Numbered from the stretch's first letter, positions 26,999 through 37,282 are shown. The stretch: DNA of 64,000 bases from an uncultured Ulvibacter sp. (GCA_943789105.1 CALSSW010000001.1:62001-126000); one strand, 5' to 3'. The notes: generated by a model from the letters alone, not told the origin. A program made the numbers and translations.

Positions 26999-29110
26999 TT
27001 AACGCTCAATTAAATCCATAGCTTTTGTAACTTCTGTCTCGGGCATTTTACAAGCGTTATTCACGCAAACATATACAAAGGTCTCATTTTCTACAAAGCG
27101 CTGCTCTAAAAGCGGGCTATTACCCTCTGCTGTACTGCCTGCAATAAGTTTATTTGGCAAATAGTACTGATGAATTTTTTTCACTTTCTGTTGCGCATCT
27201 TCTCCTACAATAACAATTTCATAAAAGCTATTTTGAAAATTAGCCAAAAGGTCTAGCCAGTTAGAAAACCCTGAAGGGTATTTTTCTATCTCTGGGAGAA
27301 CATTTTTAAGCATTTGAGAAGCGGTAGTGGCATATGTTTGATTGTCAAAATGGTGTGATAACACATATAAGTTTTTTGCCATCATAGAGTTGGAGGCTGG
27401 AATGACATTGTCTCTGTATTCAAAACTTCTAGTGATTAAAGATGGATCTTGGTCACTGGTAAAATAAAACAGTTGTTTTTCTGAATCAAAGAAATGCGCG
27501 TAGGTATAGCTTGTTAATTCAGCAGCAATGGAGAGCCATTGGTCATCCAAGGTAATTTCATGCAAACCAATAAAGGCATCTATTACGGCTGCATAATCTT
27601 CTAGATATCCATTAATAGTGCTTTTTCCGTCCTTATAGCTATGAAACAAAGCGCCAGAAGTTTGCCATTGTTTAGACTTTATAAAATGTGCGTTTTTTAA
27701 AGCAGCCTCCAAGTATGCCGGCTCTTGAAATGCTTTATAAGCATCAACATATCCTTTTAGCATAAGCCCATTCCAAGAAGTTAGTATTTTATCATCTAGT
27801 CTTGGTTTATCACGTTTATTTCTATACTCAAGCAGTACTTTTCTCCAAGTCTCTTTTTTGTTTTGTAATTCTTGATTGGTAATACCGAATTCTGCGCACA
27901 CCACTTGGTCACTTTTAGAGCGGATTAACACATAATGATTGTTCTCCCAAAGTCCGAAAGAATTAATGTTGTAGTAGGTTGAGAATAATTCAACATCTTC
28001 TCCAAGTTCTTTTGTAAGCTCCTCTTTGGTAAACACATAATAAGCACCTTCTTCAAGGACTCCATCCTGTGTAAGGCTGTCTGCATCAAAGGATGAGTAA
28101 AATGCGCCTTCACTATTTGTACATTCTCTAGCAATAAATGCAAGAGTTTGAGTTACCACTTCTTTGTATAAATTGTCTTTAGTGGCTAAATAGGCGTTGC
28201 TATACAAACTCACCATCTGGCCATTGTCATACAACATTTTTTCAAAGTGGGGAACATGCCATTTTTTATCTACACTATACCTTGAAAAACCACCACCAAT
28301 ATGATCGTATATTCCGCCATAGGCCATTTTATCTAAGGTAGTGGTAACATATTGAAGAAGAGCCTTGTCTTGGCTTTGATTTCCCTTTCTAAGAAGATAA
28401 GAAATAGTATTTGGCATCATAAATTTAGGAGCTCTGTTTGGCCCCCCAAATGTATTGTCAAAAGATTCTTGCCACTGGCTTAAAATTTCATCGGTATTGT
28501 ACTTTTTTAAATTTACATTTTCCTGATTTAAAGGGAGAAGGTCCATGCTTTTTATACCTTCTTCTAAGTTATTTGCAACTTCAAATAACCTTTCAGGGTT
28601 TTGGGTGTATATTTTTTGCATTTGCTCTAAAGCATTTACCCAATCCTCTTTTTTAAAATAGGTACCTCCCCAAACAGGTCTTCCATCTGGGAGTGTTATT
28701 ACATTAAGTGGCCACCCTGCGCTGCCTGTTAACAGCTGTACAGCATTTATGTATATTTGATCTACATCTGGACGCTCTTCTCTATCTACTTTAACATTAA
28801 TGTAATTTTTATTCATTACAGCGGCAACTGCACTGTCCTCAAAGCTCTCTCGCTCCATTACATGGCACCAATGACAGGCAGCATATCCTATGCTAACAAT
28901 CATGAGTTTTTTTTCCTGTTTTGCAACTTCCAATGTTTGGTCATTCCAAGCTCTCCACTCTACAGGGTTATGAGCGTGTTGCAATAAATAAGGACTTGTT
29001 TCTTGAGCAAGTAAGTTGGTGTATTGGTGTGTATCCACGGCGTCTTTTTTTGAAGTATTACAAGAAAAAAATAAAATCGAACAAAATAAAATCAAATAAA
29101 ATTGCTTCAT
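26999..29110 (-). CDS. DUF255 thioredoxin-domain lipoprotein (YyaL/SSP411 family)
   Basis: A 703-residue protein with a lipoprotein signal (lipobox ending FFSC, Cys17). The N-terminal thioredoxin-like domain (about 30-190) has the family motif SPYLLQHAHNPVEW and a redox CHWC (YAACHWCHVMERESFED) followed by YINVKVDREERPDVD. The long C-terminal part is an alpha/alpha six-hairpin-toroid region resembling N-acyl-glucosamine epimerase-type glycosidases (HIGGGFSRYSVD; FEKMLYDN). The cellular substrate of this family is not established. The lipobox places this member in the membrane-facing periplasm. Confidence 0.9.
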   Translation of the reverse strand: MKQFYLILFCSILFFSCNTSKKDAVDTHQYTNLLAQETSPYLLQHAHNPVEWRAWNDQTLEVAKQEKKLMIVSIGYAACHWCHVMERESFEDSAVAAVMNKNYINVKVDREERPDVDQIYINAVQLLTGSAGWPLNVITLPDGRPVWGGTYFKKEDWVNALEQMQKIYTQNPERLFEVANNLEEGIKSMDLLPLNQENVNLKKYNTDEILSQWQESFDNTFGGPNRAPKFMMPNTISYLLRKGNQSQDKALLQYVTTTLDKMAYGGIYDHIGGGFSRYSVDKKWHVPHFEKMLYDNGQMVSLYSNAYLATKDNLYKEVVTQTLAFIARECTNSEGAFYSSFDADSLTQDGVLEEGAYYVFTKEELTKELGEDVELFSTYYNINSFGLWENNHYVLIRSKSDQVVCAEFGITNQELQNKKETWRKVLLEYRNKRDKPRLDDKILTSWNGLMLKGYVDAYKAFQEPAYLEAALKNAHFIKSKQWQTSGALFHSYKDGKSTINGYLEDYAAVIDAFIGLHEITLDDQWLSIAAELTSYTYAHFFDSEKQLFYFTSDQDPSLITRSFEYRDNVIPASNSMMAKNLYVLSHHFDNQTYATTASQMLKNVLPEIEKYPSGFSNWLDLLANFQNSFYEIVIVGEDAQQKVKKIHQYYLPNKLIAGSTAEGNSPLLEQRFVENETFVYVCVNNACKMPETEVTKAMDLIER

Positions 29111-29231
29111 CTACACTTTGGTTTAGTAAATCTTAATAACAAAAATACACTTTTTGAAATTTCAAAAAGAGTTGCTTGAAATTTTAAAACGATGTTGTGT
29201 TATATCCATTGCGTTTTCAGGATACACAATA

Positions 29232-30161
29232 TTAGCCATTTACTGCCGCTACAGTTTCCACACGGTCAGGCATCATTTCTTTAAGCATGGTTTGAATACC
29301 ATTTTTTAATGTAACTGTTGCAGAAGGACAACCACTGCAGGCACCTTGCAGGATGACATGAACTGTTTTAGTGTCTTTTTGATAGGAATCAAATGCAATG
29401 TGTCCACCATCACTTGCTACTGCAGGTCTAATGTACTCATCAAGAATATCGACAATCTCCTGCTCAATGGAGGTGTATGCCTTGTCTTTTTTTTCTTGAG
29501 AAACAGCTGTTTTGTTTTGGTAATTTGCTGGCGTAACCTCTTTCTTGCTTTGTAAAAACGCATCATTAAAAACAGCGTTACCCTCTTCTATGAAAGTTCT
29601 TATAAATGAGCGAAGTTCATTAGAAACTTCCATCCATTCAACAACATTGTATTTTGTTACAGAGACATAATTTGCACTAATAAAAACTTCTTTAACAAAA
29701 GCAAAAGAGAAGAGTGCTTTCGCTAGTGGTGCCTCTATTGCGTCTTCTATAGATTTAAATTCAAAAACCCCATCAGCTAGCGGTTTGTTGGCAACATATT
29801 TCATTACCCCAGGATTTGGCGTGCTTTCTGCATAGACTGTTACGGGTACTTTTTTTAATGTTTCTTCTGCTGTGATTACTTCTTTGTCACTATTTAAATA
29901 GTCTGCAATAGATTGTGCCACTTCCTCCTGTACAGATGGCCAATCAACAATATTGAACTTTTCAATAGCAATAAAATTTTGAGAAATATAGACTGTTTTC
30001 ACAAAAGGAAGGTAAAACAATTCTTGAGCTAAAGGGCTTGGCTTTGCTTGGTCTATGTTTGAGAACTCATAACTTTTAGCCTGTGTTAAAAATGAATTTG
30101 TGACAAACTTCACAATATTTTTGTTATTTGTTGGTTGTACAGATATGTTAAGTTGGTCCAT
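29232..30161 (-). CDS. NifU-family Fe-S scaffold protein with two N-terminal Nfu_N domains
   Basis: A 309-residue protein combining two tandem Nfu/NifU N-terminal domains (about 1-85 and 100-185; each contains a TPNPG/PTN...K-type start and a FV..V.IS.NF.. strand) with a C-terminal NifU domain carrying the cluster-binding CSGC (GACSGCPSATVTLKNGI, about residues 272-288). Nfu proteins carry Fe-S clusters to client proteins. I chose the ATG at 30161 over an upstream in-frame one, because it begins the domain and sits 28 bp after a -7 box. It is divergent from the adhesin gene. Confidence 0.9.
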   Translation of the reverse strand: MDQLNISVQPTNNKNIVKFVTNSFLTQAKSYEFSNIDQAKPSPLAQELFYLPFVKTVYISQNFIAIEKFNIVDWPSVQEEVAQSIADYLNSDKEVITAEETLKKVPVTVYAESTPNPGVMKYVANKPLADGVFEFKSIEDAIEAPLAKALFSFAFVKEVFISANYVSVTKYNVVEWMEVSNELRSFIRTFIEEGNAVFNDAFLQSKKEVTPANYQNKTAVSQEKKDKAYTSIEQEIVDILDEYIRPAVASDGGHIAFDSYQKDTKTVHVILQGACSGCPSATVTLKNGIQTMLKEMMPDRVETVAAVNG

Positions 30162-30189
30162 TGTGTGAATTTTGTGTGATTTTTTTTTG

Positions 30190-30197
30190 CAAAAATA
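30190..30197 (-). promoter_or_regulatory. -7 box for the NifU-family gene
   Basis: TATTTTTG on the minus strand matches TAnnTTTG, 28 bp before the ATG at 30161. Confidence 0.5.
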
Positions 30198-30221
30198 CCG
30201 AAAGAAAATCATTGTAATGAA

Positions 30222-30229
30222 TATATTTG
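30222..30229 (+). promoter_or_regulatory. -7 box for the adhesin gene
   Basis: TATATTTG matches TAnnTTTG and ends 13 bp before the ATG at 30243, implying a very short 5' UTR. Confidence 0.5.
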
Positions 30230-30242
30230 ACCTCATATTGAA

Positions 30243-33200
30243 ATGTCAATGAAAAAAATAGTACCCTTTATATTTGCGCTCTATTGTTCTGTGGGTATTA
30301 GTCAAATTACGATAGATGAAACGTTTACCGCTCAAGAATTAATTCAAGATATTCTTATTGATTCTCCATGTGCAGAGGTTACTAATGTTGGACAACGGAC
30401 GGGTACAGATTTTGGAAACGTAAACGGTATTGGATATTTTAATGCAAATGGCTCAGGTTTTCCTTTTTCTGACGGGATTGTTTTAATGACAGGTGACGTT
30501 TCACAGGCGCCAGGGCCTAATAATACCGGAGTAACCCTAAGTGGTGGTGATGCATCCTGGCCCGGAGATCCAGACTTAGAAGCAAACACCACTGCAACAG
30601 CAACCAATAACGCCTCTGCCATTCAGTTCAATTTTGTACCACAAATTGCTCAAATAAACTTTAATTTTATTTTAGCCTCTGAAGAATACAACAGAAATTT
30701 TGAATGTTCTTTTTCCGATGCCTTTGCATTTATACTTACAGACCAAGTAACGGGTATTGTTCAAAATCTTGCGGTCTTACCAGGTACAACAACTCCAATA
30801 GAGGTTACAAATGTTAGGTATGGTATCCCAGGGCAGTGTGAGGATATAAATACAGAATATTTTCAACAATATAATTTTGATGTTCCAGGTTTGCCTTCTA
30901 TAAATGCCGCAGACTCTCCCATATACTTCAATGGCCAAACAGTCCCTCTAACTGCTATAGGAAATGTAATTCCGGGAAATGGCTACAACATAAAACTAGT
31001 TATTGCAGATGAGACAGATTCTGCCTTTGATGCTGCCGTATTTCTTGAAGGGGGCTCTTTTAATATAGGAGTAAACCTTGGTCCAGACGTTACCATTGAA
31101 CTAGGAACTGCTTTGTGTGAAGGTGAAACATTAGAGATAGGGTTGTCTGGTCTTGGGGGTCCTCAAGACGGAAGTACTTACCAATGGTTTATTTTAAATC
31201 CTGTTACGTTGGTTTTTGACATCATTCCAGGAGAAACTAATGCCACGCTAGATGTCACAGTATCTGGAACCTATCAAATAGAAGTTACCAATGATGATTC
31301 TGGCTGCTCTGGAACCGATGACATTGTAGTTGAGTTTGCCCCACTACCAATAGCTAACCAACCAAGCAACATATTTCAGTGTGATGATGGATCTCAAATG
31401 GGTGTTTTTGATCTCACCATTAATGATGCGCTTGTTTTGGGCGCTCAAGACCCTGGGTTGTTTGTTGTAAAATATTACGAAGATTTCACAGACTCTCAAG
31501 CAGGTGTAAATGAAATTTTAACGCCCAATGCCTTTCTAATTTCCACACCACCATTACAAACAATTTTTGTGCGAATAGAGGATCTTGGAGGACTATGTTT
31601 TGCTTTAGAAGATTTTACAATTAATTATTCTCAGCCTTTTGTAGCTGAGCTTACCGATGAAGGATTTTGTGATGGTGACTCCAGCGGTGTAGTTGCCGTT
31701 AATTTACCAGATTTAAAAGATACAGAGGTTCTAAATGGTCTTGATCCTCTGCTTTATGAAATTACCTACCACAACACCCTCATTGATGCAAACACAGATA
31801 CAAACCCACTCCCAGGAATTTACAATGTAACGGGACCTGTTGAGACTATTTTTGCGCGTATAGAAAGTGTTTTTGACCAGCTTTGTTTTGATACAGGAAG
31901 CTTTGATATTACTATTTATGTAGCGGCTACCGCCACCATTCCAACCAAGTATAACATTTGTGACTCGTTACCCAACGATGGTTTTGGTCTTTTTGATTTA
32001 ACGACTAAAGATTTAGAGATTACTGGTGGCAACCCAGATGCGGTTGTTTCATACTATATTACTTTTGCTCAGGCTCTTGCAGGAACACCTGCTATTGTTC
32101 CTGCAAATGCATTTATTAATACGGTACAAGGTTTCCAAGTTGTATATGCAAGGGTAGATAATATAAACGCCACAGACTGTTTTAACATTGTACCCTTAGA
32201 GTTGCAGGTTAATGACGCGCCTGCTATCACAGATCCAATTACAGATTATTTTGTGTGTGATTTGGATGGTAACGGTATTGAGACTTTTGATTTAACGAGC
32301 AAGGATGATGAGATTTTAAATTCTTTGGTAGATGTTACCCTAACCTACCATGAGAGTTTTGCAGATGCAGATGCTGGGTTGTTTCCTATTACTCCTGCCA
32401 CGAGTTATGTAAGTCCATCTGCTACTATATGGGTACGTGCTGTAAATTATGAGGATGGTGATGTTTCTAATGATGCTTTGTGTGTTACTATAGGACAGTT
32501 TGATTTGATTTTAGGAGAGACTCCTACATTTAATATTATTCCAGAGATTGAGGCCTGTGATGATGAGATTGCCGATGGTATTACTGAGTTTGATTTAAAC
32601 AGTTACAACGCCATTATCACTGGTGGTAATCCAGATGTTACTGTCACGTATCATGCCACCCAGGAGTTTGCTCAAGCTGGTTTTCCTGCCTTGCCTGTAT
32701 TTTATACCAACACTACTAACCCTGAAGATATTTGGGTTCGCGTTAGTGATGTAAGTGGTTGTTATGGTATTTTCATGAGTTCTTTGGTAGTTGTTCCCCG
32801 TCCGGAGATATTTGAGCCCTTGCCACTTATATACTGTGATGATGACAACGATGGTTTTGGTACTTTTATATTAACGGATGCCGATGAGCAGGTAGTGGGA
32901 GGTAACCCAGCGGGTAACCTAGTTGTTAGCTACCATGTTACATTATCTGATGCTATAAACGGGGTATTGCCTTTAGTTAGTCCTTATGATAATGAGGTTC
33001 CTTTTGATCAGATTATCTATGTTCGATTGTTTGATATTGCTTCGGGATGTTATAACACCACGATTCTGCATTTACTAGTAGCGGAGCGTCCAGCCATTAC
33101 CGATCCACAGCCTTTGGTTGTTTGTGATACAGATGGAGATGGTATTGCTGTTTTTAATTTAACGTCTGCGGAGCCTGATATGCTTCAAGGCTTAACGGGC

Positions 33201-36200
33201 GGTCCTTATGTTGTTTCTTACTTTACAGACATAGCCATGACCAGTGCTATTGTAAACCCTTTTAGTTTCAGCAATAGTGTGAACCCTCAGACGATATATG
33301 TAAGTGTTAGTGATACCAATAATGATTGTGAGAGTTTCACGACCTTAGAGTTACGTGTTGAGATACCGCCGCTTCTTGTTAATCCAACACCACTGGAGCT
33401 TTGTGACCAGACCGATATTCTAGGTCCGGATGATGAGCTGGAGATTTTTGATTTAACCAGTAGGATTGCAGAGATTACAGGCGGAGATATAAGTGTATCT
33501 GTTAGCTTCTTTGAGAGTTTTGCAGATTTGCAAGGTAACACCAATGCTATTGCAGATCCAACAGCGTATCAAAATATAATTGGCGGTGTTGTTCAAAACC
33601 CTCAGACTATATGGATACGCGCTCAGGATGTAAACACCTCTTGTGTTGTAGACACAGGCGTAGTGACCTTAGATTTGATTGTAAATCCACTTCCTTCTCC
33701 AATACTACCAACACCTTTAGAGATTTGTGATATAGACAATGATGGTTTTGGCTTATTTACCTTGACCGATAAAGATATTGAGATTATTGGCGGTGAGCCA
33801 GGAGTTATTGTTAGCTACCATGAGACCTTGAGTGATGCTCAGAATAACATATTCCCAATAGGGAGTCCTTACCAAAATATAGTTGCTGATTTACAGTTTG
33901 TTTATGCACGTGCTACCTATGATGATGTTCCTCCTGCGTTAGGTACAGGATGCTGGCGTGTTGTCAAGCTGGAGCTTGTTGTAAACCCAACACCTATTGT
34001 ACCTATAGATTTAGAGCCTATTATAGCCTGTGATCCAGATATGGATGGTTTTGAGGTGTTTGATCTCACCCAACGTGCTTCTGATATTTACGGTACACAA
34101 GATGTAAGCCAGTATGTATTAAGTTATTATGTAAGTGAGGTAGCTGCCACAGCAGGTACTCCAGCTATTGCAAGTCCAAACACTTTTACCAATACGATAA
34201 CTCCACTACAAACTATTTGGATCCGTTTGGAGAATATAGACAGTGGCTGTTTTAAGTTGGGTAGTTTTGATATCCAGGTTGTTGATGGGCCCGAGGTTGT
34301 ACAGCCCAACGCGTTTAACAAGTGTGATGATTTAGGAGAGCCCTTTGATGGTATTACGACCTTTGATTTAACAACTCAGGATGCTATCATTACAGGTGGC
34401 GCCGCTTCTATAGGAGTACAGTATTATGAGACCCTTGCCAACGCGCAGGGCGATATTGATGCTATCAACCCTGCCACGGCGTATGTAAACCAGGTAAACT
34501 TGCAAACGATTTATGTTCGTGTTACCGATGGTAATAGTTTATGTGTAGATACCAGTGTTACCCTTACCCTAAGAGTATTGCCAAACCCTGCTCCAGAACA
34601 GCCAGATCCTATTGCGCTTTGTGATACAGATGGTGATGGGCAGCAGGTGTTTGATTTAACTATCAGAGCTGCACAGATATTAGATGGTGAGACCTATGAT
34701 TTATTATACTACGAGACAGAGCTATTAGCTATAGATGGCGCGCCAGGCACAGAGATTTTAGATCCTACGGCGTATACCAATACGAGTAATCCTCAGGATA
34801 TTTACATACGTGTTACCAACCCTGGCTCAGATGCTTTGTGTTTTGAGATTGTTGTTTTAACGATATCTGTAAACACGCTTCCAGATGATGGCATTTTATT
34901 GGATGATTATGAGATCTGTGAGCTTCCATTTGATGGTATCTCTATTTTTGATTTAACGACAAAGATTCCAGAGATATTGTTGGGTCAAGACATGGTTAAC
35001 AACGTGGTTAGTTTTTATGTCACCCCGGCAGATGCTACAGCAGGTGTAAATCCTATTCCAATACCTACCACGTACCAAAACATCACTAATCCTCAGGCTA
35101 TTTATGTAGGTATTACTAATACGGCTACGGGCTGTTATGTAGGCGGTGTTCAGTTTTTTAACATAGAGGTTAAGCCAGGAGTTACTGCTACCGCTCCAGC
35201 ACTTCCGTATACTTTGTGTGACATCGAAGGGGAGAACGATGGTTTTACAAGTTTTGATTTAACCCTTCAGAGTTTATTGGATGAGATTTTAAATGGTCAA
35301 GATCCATTAGATTACCTATTGACCTTCCACCAGACGCTAGCCAATGCAATGGACGCAGAGAATCCTTTGGGAGCTAGTTATACCAATATTATCAATCCTC
35401 AGATTATTTATGCAAGGGTAGAGAACGCGGCCTCTGGCTGTTATGATGTTGTAGAGGTTATCTTAAAGGTAAATCAATTACCAGTAATTACCCTAGCGAA
35501 TAGTTATAGGTTGTGTGTAGATCAAAATGGATTACCTATTGCCTCTGAAGAGGGAGCGGCATCACCTCCAGTTATAGATACGGGATTAGATGCTACCTTG
35601 TATAGTTTTGAGTGGAGTATAGATGGTGTTGTTCAAGTAGGAGAGACGGGCGCTAGTATTATAGCCACAACGGGCGGGGTGTACCAAGTTACTATTACCC
35701 AATTATCAAGTGGTTGCCAGACCGTGGTCAGTAGTACAGTAACGGTATCACAGGCTCCGGTTGAGTGGAGTTTTAATTTAACCAACGGGGCTTTTGCAGA
35801 TAATCACACCGTAGAGATATTGGCCCAGGGTCTTGGTGAGTATGTGTATCGCATAGATGACGGACCCTTCCAGGAGAGTAATGTGTTTAGTAATGTAGCC
35901 CCAGGGGTGCATACAATAACGATTAAGGATGCCAATGGTTGTGGCCAGGTTAGCTTTGATATAGGTGTTGTGGATTATCCAAATTACTTTACACCCAATA
36001 ATGATGGGTATCACGATACTTGGAATATAATAGGCATCGCAGATTTCGATGCTACGGCAAATATTTATATATTTGATCGTTATGGGAAACTGTTAAAGCA
36101 AATTAGTCCATTAAGCACAGGATGGGATGGAACCTATAACGGTACTGCATTACCATCGAGTGATTACTGGTTTAGAGTGGAGTACACAGATCAAGGAATA

Positions 36201-36239
36201 CAGAAAGAGATTAGAGGGCATTTTACCCTAAAGAGATAA
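30243..36239 (+). CDS. Giant repetitive surface adhesin with choice-of-anchor L domain and T9SS type B sorting domain
   Basis: A 1998-residue secreted protein. The N-terminal signal peptide ends near ISQ (about residue 21). A choice-of-anchor L-type domain covers about 30-270 (GTDFGNVNGIGYFNANG, ILASEEYN), then an Ig-like stretch. Fourteen tandem repeats of about 98 residues occupy roughly 375-1755; each starts with a CD.D.DG...FDLT motif and ends with NPQTIYVRV...GCY...L.V. A C-terminal gliding-motility/T9SS type B domain follows (YFTPNNDGYHDTW ... GKLLKQ ... YWFRVEYTDQG). It is 23 bp ahead of a PorP/SprF gene, the usual secretion partner of such substrates. Start could also be the Met two codons on. 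Confidence 0.93.
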   Translation: MSMKKIVPFIFALYCSVGISQITIDETFTAQELIQDILIDSPCAEVTNVGQRTGTDFGNVNGIGYFNANGSGFPFSDGIVLMTGDVSQAPGPNNTGVTLSGGDASWPGDPDLEANTTATATNNASAIQFNFVPQIAQINFNFILASEEYNRNFECSFSDAFAFILTDQVTGIVQNLAVLPGTTTPIEVTNVRYGIPGQCEDINTEYFQQYNFDVPGLPSINAADSPIYFNGQTVPLTAIGNVIPGNGYNIKLVIADETDSAFDAAVFLEGGSFNIGVNLGPDVTIELGTALCEGETLEIGLSGLGGPQDGSTYQWFILNPVTLVFDIIPGETNATLDVTVSGTYQIEVTNDDSGCSGTDDIVVEFAPLPIANQPSNIFQCDDGSQMGVFDLTINDALVLGAQDPGLFVVKYYEDFTDSQAGVNEILTPNAFLISTPPLQTIFVRIEDLGGLCFALEDFTINYSQPFVAELTDEGFCDGDSSGVVAVNLPDLKDTEVLNGLDPLLYEITYHNTLIDANTDTNPLPGIYNVTGPVETIFARIESVFDQLCFDTGSFDITIYVAATATIPTKYNICDSLPNDGFGLFDLTTKDLEITGGNPDAVVSYYITFAQALAGTPAIVPANAFINTVQGFQVVYARVDNINATDCFNIVPLELQVNDAPAITDPITDYFVCDLDGNGIETFDLTSKDDEILNSLVDVTLTYHESFADADAGLFPITPATSYVSPSATIWVRAVNYEDGDVSNDALCVTIGQFDLILGETPTFNIIPEIEACDDEIADGITEFDLNSYNAIITGGNPDVTVTYHATQEFAQAGFPALPVFYTNTTNPEDIWVRVSDVSGCYGIFMSSLVVVPRPEIFEPLPLIYCDDDNDGFGTFILTDADEQVVGGNPAGNLVVSYHVTLSDAINGVLPLVSPYDNEVPFDQIIYVRLFDIASGCYNTTILHLLVAERPAITDPQPLVVCDTDGDGIAVFNLTSAEPDMLQGLTGGPYVVSYFTDIAMTSAIVNPFSFSNSVNPQTIYVSVSDTNNDCESFTTLELRVEIPPLLVNPTPLELCDQTDILGPDDELEIFDLTSRIAEITGGDISVSVSFFESFADLQGNTNAIADPTAYQNIIGGVVQNPQTIWIRAQDVNTSCVVDTGVVTLDLIVNPLPSPILPTPLEICDIDNDGFGLFTLTDKDIEIIGGEPGVIVSYHETLSDAQNNIFPIGSPYQNIVADLQFVYARATYDDVPPALGTGCWRVVKLELVVNPTPIVPIDLEPIIACDPDMDGFEVFDLTQRASDIYGTQDVSQYVLSYYVSEVAATAGTPAIASPNTFTNTITPLQTIWIRLENIDSGCFKLGSFDIQVVDGPEVVQPNAFNKCDDLGEPFDGITTFDLTTQDAIITGGAASIGVQYYETLANAQGDIDAINPATAYVNQVNLQTIYVRVTDGNSLCVDTSVTLTLRVLPNPAPEQPDPIALCDTDGDGQQVFDLTIRAAQILDGETYDLLYYETELLAIDGAPGTEILDPTAYTNTSNPQDIYIRVTNPGSDALCFEIVVLTISVNTLPDDGILLDDYEICELPFDGISIFDLTTKIPEILLGQDMVNNVVSFYVTPADATAGVNPIPIPTTYQNITNPQAIYVGITNTATGCYVGGVQFFNIEVKPGVTATAPALPYTLCDIEGENDGFTSFDLTLQSLLDEILNGQDPLDYLLTFHQTLANAMDAENPLGASYTNIINPQIIYARVENAASGCYDVVEVILKVNQLPVITLANSYRLCVDQNGLPIASEEGAASPPVIDTGLDATLYSFEWSIDGVVQVGETGASIIATTGGVYQVTITQLSSGCQTVVSSTVTVSQAPVEWSFNLTNGAFADNHTVEILAQGLGEYVYRIDDGPFQESNVFSNVAPGVHTITIKDANGCGQVSFDIGVVDYPNYFTPNNDGYHDTWNIIGIADFDATANIYIFDRYGKLLKQISPLSTGWDGTYNGTALPSSDYWFRVEYTDQGIQKEIRGHFTLKR
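31366..35505 (+). repeat. 14 tandem Ig-like protein repeats, about 98 aa each
   Basis: Each unit has a CD-x-D-x-DG opening, FDLT near position 12, a V.YY/V.YH strand, an I..P..Y.N segment, IYVR and a GC near the end. The first three units are the most divergent and the later ones share more DNA sequence, as expected of units multiplied by recombination. Repeats are translated and are not a CRISPR array. Confidence 0.85.
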
Positions 36240-36262
36240 AAAATTAGACGACAATAAAAATT

Positions 36263-37282
36263 ATGGATTTTAAAAAAACCTACTTTGTTTTACTTTTATT
36301 AGTAACCCAATTTTCATTTTCACAGGATGGTATTCCTGTTTATCACGATTACTTGAGTGATAATTTGTATTTATTGCACCCGTCTATGGCAGGAGCAGCA
36401 TCGCACAATCAAGTAAGATTAACGGCCCGTCAACAATGGTTTGGAGAACTAGAAGCTCCAAACTTGCAGACAGTAAGTTTTAATGCAAGACTTGGTGAGA
36501 AATCTGGTTTTGGTGCCATTGTGTATAACGATAAAAATGGTTTTCATTCTCAATCTGGGGGCTATATCACCTACGCATACCATTTAATGTTTTCCAGAAC
36601 AGCCACAGATTTAAATCAATTATCATTTGGTCTTAGCGCAGGTTTTTCTCAATCTAACCTAAATGAAAGTACCTTTTTGCTTTCATACCCAACCAATGAT
36701 AGTTTTGACCCCGCAATTTTTGGCGGAACACAATCTGCATCCTATTTTAATATAGACGCTAGTTTGTCTTATAATTTTTTAAATTTCTCTTCACATGTTA
36801 CTGTAAAGAATTTAATATTACAAAACAGAGATCTTTATGATCCAAGAAATGAATCTAATAACCAGCGCAGATATTTGGTTTCTGCTGGTTACGCGATGGG
36901 TAGTTACGGCTCAGATTGGAGCTATGAACCCTCTGTTTTGTTTCAATACTCTGAGGGTACCACAGAGAGTTCTGTAGATGTGAATTTTAAAATATTTAGG
37001 AGCATGGATTTTGGTAAGATATGGGCAGCATTATCATACAGAAGGTCTCTAGATGGCGCAGAGTACTTGCAGGGAGGTGTTATCGACTCACAACAACAAC
37101 AATTAATCACACCTGTTTTAGGGGTAAATTATAATAACTTTTTATTTGCATACACTTATGGTCTTCAAATGGGTGATGTTCAATTTAATAATGGGGGTGG
37201 TTTTCATCAAATCACATTGGGCTATGATTTCTTAGGAAATAGACCTGAACCTTATGATTGTAATTGCCCAGCAATTAACTAA
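36263..37282 (+). CDS. PorP/SprF family type IX secretion outer-membrane protein
   Basis: 339 residues with a signal peptide ending near FSQ (about 20). The mature protein is a beta-barrel with the family landmarks YLLHPSMAGA near 36-45, LTARQQWFG near 55, and a C-terminal region ending CNCPAIN. PorP/SprF proteins sit in the outer membrane and are paired with a T9SS type B adhesin that they help to secrete or anchor; here that adhesin lies directly upstream in the same operon. A strong terminator follows. Confidence 0.92.
   Translation: MDFKKTYFVLLLLVTQFSFSQDGIPVYHDYLSDNLYLLHPSMAGAASHNQVRLTARQQWFGELEAPNLQTVSFNARLGEKSGFGAIVYNDKNGFHSQSGGYITYAYHLMFSRTATDLNQLSFGLSAGFSQSNLNESTFLLSYPTNDSFDPAIFGGTQSASYFNIDASLSYNFLNFSSHVTVKNLILQNRDLYDPRNESNNQRRYLVSAGYAMGSYGSDWSYEPSVLFQYSEGTTESSVDVNFKIFRSMDFGKIWAALSYRRSLDGAEYLQGGVIDSQQQQLITPVLGVNYNNFLFAYTYGLQMGDVQFNNGGGFHQITLGYDFLGNRPEPYDCNCPAIN

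Noticed and set aside
31366-35505. CRISPR-like repeat array
   Set aside because: The repeats are about 295 nt, translated, diverged and in frame; they are protein domains of the adhesin.
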